30,533 nt of DNA from RGIG2206 sp045648425 (GTDB lineage Bacteria > Bacillota > Clostridia > Oscillospirales > Acutalibacteraceae), in NCBI GenBank assembly GCA_045648425.1, contig JAZRNV010000035.1:1-30533 (forward strand). The letters are read 5' to 3'. The notes beneath the pieces were generated by a model. It had not been told where the DNA came from and searched no databases. It saw only the letters and a list, made by a program, of their open reading frames with translations. This document shows positions 15,817-22,756 of this stretch, in pieces (the first letter of the stretch is position 1; each line of letters opens with the position of its first letter). The position numbers were made by a program, and so were the translations under genes.

Positions 15817-16643
15817 TGCTTTTCCTCCTTGCGATTAATAATTCGTTTTATTTCATTTGGCATACCAAGGTATAGTATGTTCTTGATTATGTTGGAAAAT
15901 TGATTGTTATCAAGCAGCTCAAAGGATGCGCCTGCTTCGTTTGAACATACGTTTAAATTTGCGACAACATCATTGAGATTGACATTTTTTAAAGGATTAA
16001 AATTGTTGCTCCTAACATCAGCTTCCAGATCGTCCAATGCATCAGCCATATATACCCATTTGCCAACACAGTATCCGATTCTGTAACATATACGCTTTTT
16101 ACTTTCGCCAACAGCGTTTTCAAATATTTTAGCAAGGGCAACAGCTGTAGGATCAGCTGCAGCATCAATGTTGGGTGCGGAAGCTTCTATCAAGACTTGA
16201 GCGTTGTTCATTTCTTTCATTATAGCGCATAGTTGAGGATATTTCAATGTCGCTTTTTTATATTTTCTTTTAATGATAGCTTTGAGTAACAATGCTTTTA
16301 TTTTTTTGCCGTCGCGCAAATCATCGCAGCATTTGAAATAAAGCATTATTACTGCAACTGCAGATACATAATTGTATATCTCATCTGCAGAAGAACAATC
16401 GCATGTAAATGAGCATTTTTTTAAAGGATTATAGATGCATTTTCCTTTTTTAAAAGATACATTATCGCAATTTACTGACAGTAACAACGCTGCCAAAAAG
16501 GTAAAATCATAGCTTAAAGTCATTCTGATTAAATGACCGTAAAGCTTTCCTGATTTTTTGCAAAGTGAGCAATAAACTGCTTTGTATTTTTCATACTCTA
16601 AAACCTTTAATTCGGGTTTGTATATTTTTACATATCCAAACAT
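15813..16643 (-). CDS. DUF5685-like helical protein with Asp-rich motifs
   Basis: A 276-residue, mostly helical protein that I place in the DUF5685 family from its opening MFGYVKIYKPELKVLEYEKY followed by the CxxC of YCSLCKK (Cys25, Cys28). Further cysteines lie at 60-83 (CDNVSF, KKCSFTCDC). Two Asp-rich motifs stand out: DDLRD at 107-111 and MADALDDLEADV around 199-210. Their spacing and context resemble the paired metal-binding motifs of class I prenyl or squalene/phytoene synthases; this is inference, as the family has no function I know of. Its ATG abuts the uvrA stop with no gap, and the J-protein gene overlaps its end. A function linked to the J-protein and the membrane protein is likely. 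Confidence 0.75.
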   Translation of the reverse strand: MFGYVKIYKPELKVLEYEKYKAVYCSLCKKSGKLYGHLIRMTLSYDFTFLAALLLSVNCDNVSFKKGKCIYNPLKKCSFTCDCSSADEIYNYVSAVAVIMLYFKCCDDLRDGKKIKALLLKAIIKRKYKKATLKYPQLCAIMKEMNNAQVLIEASAPNIDAAADPTAVALAKIFENAVGESKKRICYRIGYCVGKWVYMADALDDLEADVRSNNFNPLKNVNLNDVVANLNVCSNEAGASFELLDNNQFSNIIKNILYLGMPNEIKRIINRKEEKQ

Positions 16644-19475
16644 TTATTTAGATAATACCTTTCTTAAATATTTTCCTGTATATGATTTATCGCAGGCGGC
16701 TATGGCTTCGGGAGTTCCTTCAGCAATAATGTATCCTCCCCCGCTGCCGCCTTCAGGTCCTAAATCTATAATGTGATCGGCAATTTTGATAACATCAAGA
16801 TTATGCTCAATTACAACCACGGTGTTGCCTGCATCAACAAGCTTGTTTAAAACTTCAATAAGTCGATGAACATCAGCGGTGTGAAGGCCCGTGGTTGGCT
16901 CGTCGAGAACATAAATTGTTGATCCGGTAGAGCGCTTAAGCAACTCGGTCGCCAGCTTAACACGTTGAGCTTCACCGCCTGATAAAGTTGTAGCGGGCTG
17001 CCCTAACTTAATGTATCCCAGTCCGACGTCGTAAAGAGTTTTAATTTTATTATAAATTTTTGGTACATTCTCAAAGAATGATATAGCGTCCTCAACGGTC
17101 ATATCAAGAACATCAAAGATATTCTTGCCTTTATATTTGATTTCAAGTGTTTCTCTGTTATATCTGTGACCATTGCATACATCGCAAGGAACATAAACGT
17201 CAGGAAGAAAATGCATTTCGATTTTAACTATACCATCGCCCTGGCACGCCTCGCAACGTCCGCCTTTAATGTTGAAGGAAAAGCGTCCGCTGTTATATCC
17301 CTTCATTTTTGCTTCTTTGGTTTGAGCGTACAGCTCACGTATATCGGTAAAAACGCCGGTGTAGGTTGCAGGGTTTGACCTTGGCGTTCTTCCAATTGGA
17401 CTTTGGTCAATATTTATAACCTTGTCAAGAAACTCTTTTCCTGAAACATCGGAATGCTTGCCCCATCTTGTTTTTGCACCGTTTAAATCACATGCAAGAC
17501 GTTTATACAAGATTTCATTAACCAAGGATGATTTACCTGAGCCGGAAACACCTGTAACAGCAACAAAAGTTCCTAAGGGGAATGCAGCATCAATATTCTT
17601 TAAATTGTTATGGCAACAACCATGTAGAATCAATTTATTACCGTTCCCACGGCGTCTTTTGGCAGGTATAGGGATAAATCTCTTTCCTGACAAATAAGCG
17701 CCTGTGATAGATTTTTCGCAAGCTATAATATCATCCACAGTGCCGGCGCATACAACTTCACCGCCGTGCACACCGGCTTCCGGTCCTATATCAACAATAT
17801 AGTCAGACGCGCGCATAGTATCTTCATCGTGCTCAACTACAATAACGGTGTTACCTACGTCACGTAAATGCTTAAGCGTGTCTATTAAACGCTCATTGTC
17901 GCGCTGATGTAATCCAATGCTGGGTTCATCCAGGATATACATAACTCCAATCAAAGATGAACCGATTTGAGTTGCTAATCTTATGCGCTGGCTTTCTCCG
18001 CCTGACAATGTTGAAGCGCTGCGAGACAAGCATAAATAATCAAGCCCAACATTTTTTAAGAATCCCAGCCGTGACTTAATTTCTTTTAATATTGCAGCAG
18101 ATATTATCTGTTCTCTGTTGTTGAGCTCTAAATGATCTAAAAAATTTATAAGATCAAATATGCTCATATTACTTAGTTCGTCAATATTTTTGTCGCCAAC
18201 AGTAACAGCAAGTGAGATAGAATTCAAACGGGCACCTTTACACTTTTGACATTGGCAAACACTCATATACTCTTCAAGTTCATTGCGTATATACTCGCTT
18301 GTAGTTTCAGTGTACCTGCGGCTGAGATTGTTAACAACGCCTTCAAAGTCTGTCATATAACGACTTCCGCCTGCGGCCAATGAACGCTGCACGGCAAATT
18401 TTTCTCCGTCTGTGCCGAATAATATAGCTCTTTTACCGGCGTCGGAAATGTTTTTAAACGGAGTGCTCATAGTAAAGCCATATTTTTTGCCCAAACCTTG
18501 ATAATACATATTTGCGATGGAATTATATTTATCCATACTGTTCCAACCGCTGGCGCGTATAGCTCCTTGCTCAAGAGATAGGTTTTCATCACTGACAACT
18601 AAAGAGGGGTCAACAGTCATGATTACACCAAGCCCGGAGCACTCAGGACAAGAACCATAAGGGTTATTAAAAGAAAACATACGCGGAGAAAGCTCTTCAA
18701 CGCTTATATCGTGTTCCGGACATGAGTAGTTTTGAGAAAATAGTATTTCATCATCACCAACTACGCTTACTATAAGCAAACCGCCCGATAAAGATAACGC
18801 TGTTTCGACTGAGTCAGTTAAACGCGATTCAATTCCGTTTTTGATGACAAGGCGGTCAACAACTACCTCAATATTGTGCTTTTTGTTCTTATCAAGCTCT
18901 ATTTTTTCTGATAAATCAAAGAGATTGCCGTCTACTCTTACGCGAGCATATCCACTCTTTTTAAGCTGTTCCAGCTCTTTTATATATTCACCTTTTCGCC
19001 CTCTTACGATAGGCGCAAGCAGAATGATTCTGCTGCTTTCGGGCAGGGCTGCTATTTTATCTACGATTTGATCAATGGTTTGTTGTACTATTTGATGACC
19101 GCATATGGGGCAATGAGGTATACCGATTCTTGCATAAAGCAGACGTAAATAATCATGTATTTCTGTAACTGTTCCCACTGTTGATCTGGGATTCTTCGAT
19201 GTTGTTTTTTGATCAATTGATATAGCCGGAGAAAGCCCATCAATGCTTTCTACATCGGGCTTTTCCATTTGACCTAAGAATTGTCTTGCATAGCTGGAAA
19301 GAGACTCAATATAACGTCTTTGACCTTCTGCAAACAATGTGTCAAATGCAAGGGATGATTTTCCTGAACCGGACAAACCGGTTAAAACAACCAGCTTGTC
19401 ACGGGGTATTTCAAGATTGATACCTTTTAGATTATTTACTTTTGCGTTTTTGATAATAATTTTACCAATAGACAT
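16644..19475 (-). CDS. uvrA: Excinuclease ABC subunit A
   Basis: Damage-recognition ATPase of nucleotide excision repair, acting as a dimer that hands damaged DNA to UvrB. The 943-residue protein has two ABC modules: Walker A VVLTGLSGSGKSSLAFDTLF and signature TLSGGESQRIRLATQIGSSL with YILDEPSIGLHQRDN in the first; VAVTGVSGSGKSSLVNEILY, TLSGGEAQRVKLATEL and YVLDEPTTGLHTADV in the second. Zinc modules are visible (CPICGHQI, CPECSGLG with CQCQKCKGARL, and CEACQGDGIVKIEMHF with CDVCNGHRY). The ATG at 19475 is chosen because GAGGTG in the last uvrB codons lies directly upstream and one base separates the genes. An in-frame upstream extension of four codons is less likely. Confidence 0.98.
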   Translation of the reverse strand: MSIGKIIIKNAKVNNLKGINLEIPRDKLVVLTGLSGSGKSSLAFDTLFAEGQRRYIESLSSYARQFLGQMEKPDVESIDGLSPAISIDQKTTSKNPRSTVGTVTEIHDYLRLLYARIGIPHCPICGHQIVQQTIDQIVDKIAALPESSRIILLAPIVRGRKGEYIKELEQLKKSGYARVRVDGNLFDLSEKIELDKNKKHNIEVVVDRLVIKNGIESRLTDSVETALSLSGGLLIVSVVGDDEILFSQNYSCPEHDISVEELSPRMFSFNNPYGSCPECSGLGVIMTVDPSLVVSDENLSLEQGAIRASGWNSMDKYNSIANMYYQGLGKKYGFTMSTPFKNISDAGKRAILFGTDGEKFAVQRSLAAGGSRYMTDFEGVVNNLSRRYTETTSEYIRNELEEYMSVCQCQKCKGARLNSISLAVTVGDKNIDELSNMSIFDLINFLDHLELNNREQIISAAILKEIKSRLGFLKNVGLDYLCLSRSASTLSGGESQRIRLATQIGSSLIGVMYILDEPSIGLHQRDNERLIDTLKHLRDVGNTVIVVEHDEDTMRASDYIVDIGPEAGVHGGEVVCAGTVDDIIACEKSITGAYLSGKRFIPIPAKRRRGNGNKLILHGCCHNNLKNIDAAFPLGTFVAVTGVSGSGKSSLVNEILYKRLACDLNGAKTRWGKHSDVSGKEFLDKVINIDQSPIGRTPRSNPATYTGVFTDIRELYAQTKEAKMKGYNSGRFSFNIKGGRCEACQGDGIVKIEMHFLPDVYVPCDVCNGHRYNRETLEIKYKGKNIFDVLDMTVEDAISFFENVPKIYNKIKTLYDVGLGYIKLGQPATTLSGGEAQRVKLATELLKRSTGSTIYVLDEPTTGLHTADVHRLIEVLNKLVDAGNTVVVIEHNLDVIKIADHIIDLGPEGGSGGGYIIAEGTPEAIAACDKSYTGKYLRKVLSK

Positions 19476-19476
19476 A

Positions 19477-21441
19477 TTACACCTCATCGCGTAGTGCTTT
19501 AATTCTTTCTCTTAAATAAGCGGCATGTTCAAACTCTAACAGCTTAGCAGCATTTTTCATTTCTTTGGTTAAGCGGTCGATAAGCTCTGCTCTCTCTCTT
19601 TTTGAAAGCTTTGAGGTTGATTTTGCCTTTTTATCGTCTTTTGGTGTGATTTCAATTATATCTCTGACATCTTTAATAATTGTCTTGGGTACAATTCCGT
19701 GCTCTTGATTATACTTTATTTGAATTGAGCGTCTGCGTTCGGTTTCGACGATGGCACGCTCCATAGAATTTGTGACACTATCGGCATACATAATAACCTG
19801 ACCCTCGGCATTACGCGCTGCACGGCCAATGGTTTGAATTAAAGATGTTTCACTTCGCAAAAATCCCTCTTTATCTGCATCTAAAATAGCAACCAGAGAA
19901 ACTTCGGGTAGATCTAATCCTTCTCTGAGAAGATTAATGCCTACCAATACGTCAAACTCACCCAGTCTCAAATCGCGAAGTATTTCCATTCTTTCTATTG
20001 TGTCAATATCGTGATGCATATACCTAACTTTTATATTTCGAGTTGAAAAATAATCTGTTAAATCTTCCGCCATTTTTTTGGTAAGAGTAGTTACCAAAAC
20101 ACGTTCGTTTTTAGCAGTTCTAATATTGATTTCTGACAGAAGGTCATCTATTTGCCCCTCAGTGGGCTTGACTACAACCATGGGGTCTAACAACCCGGTA
20201 GGTCTGATAACTTGCTCTACGGGCTTTGCGCAGTGTTCTGCCTCAAAAGCACCGGGTGTTGCACTAACATAAATAGACTGATTAAGTTTTGAATAAAATT
20301 CGTCAAAATTCAAGGGTCTGTTATCGTAAGCGCTAGGCAATCTGAATCCATATTCAATCAAAGATGTTTTTCTTGCTCTGTCACCGCCGAACATTCCTCT
20401 GATTTGAGGCAGTGTTACGTGAGATTCATCAACAATAAGCAAAAAGTCGTCGGGAAAATAATCAAGTAGTGTAAAGGGAGTGCTGCCGGGAGCTCTTCTT
20501 GATAGTATTCGAGAATAGTTTTCAACGCCTTTGCAGGTGCCGATTTCTCTCAACATTTCCATATCATATTCTGTTCTTTGACGAATTCTTTGAGCTTCTA
20601 TCAGCTTATTATTCTCTTCAAAATATGCAATTCTTGACTCCATTTCAGTGCGTATTTCGGCAAGAGCATCATCCATTTTCTCACCGCTGACAATATAATG
20701 TGAAGCGGGATAAATTCCAATGTGAGCCAAAACCTCTTTAATTGCACCTGTTAAAGGATCAAAAGAAAGTATTCTTTCTATTTCGTCATCAAAATACTCA
20801 ATTCTTATTGCTGTGTCATTATAATAAGCAGGAAAGACTTCCACAACATCGCCGCGAACTCTAAATTTGTTGCGTACAAAATTCATGTCATTTCTTTCAT
20901 ATTGCAAATCGATGAGCTTTAAAAGCAATTCGTCTCGCGGTTTTATCATTCCGGGGCGCAGAGAAATAACCATATTGCGGTAATCAATAGGGTTGCCAAG
21001 TGAGTAAATGGATGAAACACTGGCTACTATTATTACATCGTTTCGTTCAGAAAGTGAGCAGGTAGCCGAATGTCTTAGCTTGTCTATTTCATCGTTTATA
21101 GCTGAATCTTTTTCTATATAAGTGTCTGTGCCTGGAATATATGCCTCGGGTTGATAATAATCGTAGTAGGAAACAAAATATTCAACAGCATTCTCGGGAA
21201 AGAATTCTCTGAATTCAGAGCAAAGCTGAGCAGCAAGAGTTTTGTTGTGAGCAAGAACAAGTGTTGGCTTATTTACTTGAGCAACAACATTAGCCATAGT
21301 GAAGGTTTTACCGCTTCCGGTAACACCTAAAAGAGTTTGCTCTTTAACTCCCCTGTTTATTCCCTCAACCAGCTGTTCTATAGCTTGCGGCTGGTCACCT
21401 GTCGGTTTATAGCTTGAATGTAATATGAATTTATCCGGCAT
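19477..21441 (-). CDS. uvrB: Excinuclease ABC subunit B
   Basis: DNA-loading helicase-like subunit of nucleotide excision repair. The 654-residue protein has Walker A LLGVTGSGKTFTMANV (about residue 38), the beta-hairpin region FVSYYDYYQPEAYIPGTDTYIEKDS, the DEAD-like motif LLIVDESHVTLPQIRGM, YVSATPG, GINLLREGLDLPEVSLVAILDADKEGFLRS, the helicase VI segment QTIGRAARN and a C-terminal UVR domain that contacts UvrC. GAGGAG precedes its ATG. Its 5' region is duplicated about 1.2 kb upstream (22500-22659). No LexA-type GAAC-N4-GTTC box is visible in the bases before this copy. Confidence 0.98.
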   Translation of the reverse strand: MPDKFILHSSYKPTGDQPQAIEQLVEGINRGVKEQTLLGVTGSGKTFTMANVVAQVNKPTLVLAHNKTLAAQLCSEFREFFPENAVEYFVSYYDYYQPEAYIPGTDTYIEKDSAINDEIDKLRHSATCSLSERNDVIIVASVSSIYSLGNPIDYRNMVISLRPGMIKPRDELLLKLIDLQYERNDMNFVRNKFRVRGDVVEVFPAYYNDTAIRIEYFDDEIERILSFDPLTGAIKEVLAHIGIYPASHYIVSGEKMDDALAEIRTEMESRIAYFEENNKLIEAQRIRQRTEYDMEMLREIGTCKGVENYSRILSRRAPGSTPFTLLDYFPDDFLLIVDESHVTLPQIRGMFGGDRARKTSLIEYGFRLPSAYDNRPLNFDEFYSKLNQSIYVSATPGAFEAEHCAKPVEQVIRPTGLLDPMVVVKPTEGQIDDLLSEINIRTAKNERVLVTTLTKKMAEDLTDYFSTRNIKVRYMHHDIDTIERMEILRDLRLGEFDVLVGINLLREGLDLPEVSLVAILDADKEGFLRSETSLIQTIGRAARNAEGQVIMYADSVTNSMERAIVETERRRSIQIKYNQEHGIVPKTIIKDVRDIIEITPKDDKKAKSTSKLSKRERAELIDRLTKEMKNAAKLLEFEHAAYLRERIKALRDEV

Positions 21442-21529
21442 GTTCTCACTCCTCTCTTTTTTGATTGTTTTCTGCCATTTTCTTATCTTAAATTCACTTA
21501 AAATTTCCTCAAAAAGCTGGCGAATAGTA

Positions 21530-21556
21530 TATTACACTAATTTAGGTCACAAATTT
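21530..21556. repeat. Direct repeat copy 1, between uvrB and the orphan membrane gene
   Basis: A 27-bp element, TATTAC-NNN-AATTTAGGTCAYAAATTT, is repeated at 22381-22407, 851 bp away, with four mismatches in total; the 18-bp core has one. This copy lies 89 bp upstream of the uvrB ATG. The core has AATTT/AAATT arms around a seven-base centre. It could be the edge of a duplicated or inserted segment, or a shared promoter/operator element. Confidence 0.7.
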
Positions 21557-21595
21557 GTAATCGTATTTAGTACAAAATATTCAGCTGAGTATTCA

Positions 21596-22327
21596 TCATA
21601 AAGAGATTTCATTATTGCTCTCATTTTGGACAATGGCTTTTTTAGGGAAGAAATCTACTATTTTAACAATTATTAATGTGAAAGCAACAAATTTAACAAC
21701 CTCTACTATTTTATTAACTGTGTTAGTGAACTCAATTAATGCAGCTCTAACATTTGCCTGAGAATTTGAGAAGTACGCTAAGACGCGGTCATCAATCATA
21801 TTTGTAACAGGTTCTTCGTAATTCAACATTCTTAAAATTAAAACCGCCACTAACAAAACGAATGGAATAGCTACAGAAAACCTCAAATAATACGGTATAT
21901 TCTTTTTCTTTTTTTCTAAGATGCATATAGAAAGAATTATTATGAACAAAGATAGGTAAAAATATCCGTTTAACCTAATATGCATGAAATCAAAAAAATC
22001 AGTTTCTCCACCACGAAAGCCCACATCTAATCGTTCTCCAAAAAGCCAAAAGCTTGACTTTATCCACAAAAGGCAATTTGCTATCAACAATAAAACCTTG
22101 GAACCTTTTTTTGAAAATAAAGCAAAAATAATTAAACCGCAAAAAGTAAAATTAAATATATTTCCTCTTATTCCATTGAAGATGGTGTTTTCAATATACT
22201 CCAAAGAAGTTCTGCCTGATAATAATCGTTCAATAGGATATGTAAAGCACCTATAAATACCTAAACAAAAAAATAAAATAGCAGTTATGATATTTAACAC
22301 TGTAATTTTAGATTTTAATTTTCCCAT
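21596..22327 (-). CDS. Orphan membrane protein, unknown function
   Basis: A 243-residue protein with about five or six hydrophobic segments (ITVLNIITAILFFCLGIYRCF, FNFTFCGLIIFALF, VLLLIANCLLWIKSSFWLF, FYLSLFIIILSICIL, VAIPFVLLVAVLILRML, VVKFVAFTLIIVKIVDFF) separated by basic loops. I recognise no domain. The ATG follows GAGGTGG. It lies alone between intact uvrB and a broken copy of the uvrB 5' end, flanked by 27-bp direct repeats, and is more AT-rich than its neighbours. This suggests it arrived with the rearrangement. It is codirectional with uvrB, with no obvious terminator between, so it may be transcribed into uvrB. Confidence 0.7.
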   Translation of the reverse strand: MGKLKSKITVLNIITAILFFCLGIYRCFTYPIERLLSGRTSLEYIENTIFNGIRGNIFNFTFCGLIIFALFSKKGSKVLLLIANCLLWIKSSFWLFGERLDVGFRGGETDFFDFMHIRLNGYFYLSLFIIILSICILEKKKKNIPYYLRFSVAIPFVLLVAVLILRMLNYEEPVTNMIDDRVLAYFSNSQANVRAALIEFTNTVNKIVEVVKFVAFTLIIVKIVDFFPKKAIVQNESNNEISL

Positions 22328-22380
22328 CTTGAACCACCTCTTGATTAAAAGTATTTATTGTTAAAACTAATGAGTTTTTC

Positions 22381-22407
22381 TATTACTCGAATTTAGGTCA
22401 TAAATTT
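22381..22407. repeat. Direct repeat copy 2, upstream of the orphan membrane gene
   Basis: Partner of the repeat at 21530-21556. It lies 54 bp upstream of the membrane-protein ATG. The 18-bp core AATTTAGGTCATAAATTT differs from copy 1 by one base. Both copies sit at similar positions relative to a downstream minus-strand gene. Confidence 0.7.
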
Positions 22408-22421
22408 ATTTGGTTTACGTA

Positions 22422-22447
22422 GTGTTATTACGTGTTATCTTGTGTTA
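22422..22447. repeat. Three GTGTTA repeats in 10-bp phase
   Basis: GTGTTA occurs at 22422-22427, 22432-22437 and 22442-22447, each followed by four variable bases; a fourth copy is at 22496-22501, next to the uvrB remnant. The 10-bp spacing puts the three on one helix face, as for tandem protein-binding sites. Chance in AT-rich DNA is possible. Confidence 0.45.
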
Positions 22448-22499
22448 AAAAGTCCCTAAAAACGACGTTTTGTAACGATTTTTAGAGTAAATCTCGTGT

Positions 22500-22659
22500 T
22501 AGGAAACAAAATATTCCACCGCATTTTCGGGGAAGAATTCTCTGAATTCAGAGCAAAGCTGAGCAGCAAGAGTTTTGTTGTGAGCAAGAACAAGTGTTGG
22601 CTTATTTACTTGAGCAACAACATTAGCCATCTTGAATGTAATATGAATTTATCCGGCAC
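22500..22659 (-). pseudogene. uvrB: Truncated, frameshifted duplicate of the uvrB 5' end
   Basis: Bases 22500-22630 match 21167-21297 inside uvrB with only four differences, all synonymous and clustered within about 20 bp. Bases 22631-22658 match 21413-21440 exactly. The 115 bp between these blocks in uvrB (21298-21412, encoding the Walker A region) is missing, which shifts the frame, and the ATG is replaced by GTG. Homology stops near 22500, so the rest of uvrB is absent. The remnant keeps a GAGGTGAG ribosome site and a good promoter (22689-22717). It cannot encode a working UvrB. Confidence 0.92.
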
Positions 22660-22688
22660 CTGTCTCACCTCTTTTTTTGTATCAGTAT

Positions 22689-22717
22689 ATTATACCACAT
22701 TTACGTCAAGATGTAAA
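22689..22717 (-). promoter_or_regulatory. Sigma-A promoter in front of the uvrB remnant
   Basis: On the minus strand, TTTACA (22712-22717), a 17-base spacer and TATAAT (22689-22694) with an extended -10 TGG. It starts transcription near 22682, just before the remnant's ribosome site, so it is probably the ancestral uvrBA promoter. A transcript from it would now pass through the remnant and the orphan membrane gene before reaching uvrB. No LexA-type box is visible here. Confidence 0.75.
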
Positions 22718-22718
22718 T

Positions 22719-22752
22719 AAACAACCGATACAAATTTTTGTATCGGTTGTTT
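22719..22752 (-). terminator. Intrinsic terminator after the GH10 gene
   Basis: A perfect 16-bp stem (22719-22734 with 22737-22752; the closing bases open to form the loop) lies four bases past the GH10 stop codon, with a T-rich TATTT following on the minus strand. It ends the enolase-GH10 transcript just before the uvrB-remnant promoter. Confidence 0.88.
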
Positions 22753-22756
22753 TCAA

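Larger units (their letters stand above)
22328..22499. other. Non-coding stretch with repeats upstream of the orphan membrane gene
   Basis: With the uvrB remnant, this makes 429 bases without an intact gene (22328-22756). It contains direct repeat copy 2, three GTGTTA repeats at 10-bp steps, and an imperfect inverted repeat with arms CTAAAAACG and CGATTTTTAG (about 22456-22488). No convincing ORF, tRNA or transposase fragment is visible. The repeats at 22381-22407 may provide the promoter for the membrane gene. Confidence 0.5.

Noticed and set aside
21442..22720. Insertion sequence or transposon upstream of uvrB
   Set aside because: There is no transposase or integrase ORF and no terminal inverted repeats; only direct repeats and a uvrB duplication are visible.
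22660..22756. SOS (LexA) control of the uvrB promoters
   Set aside because: No GAAC-N4-GTTC or close variant was found near either the remnant promoter or the bases before intact uvrB.
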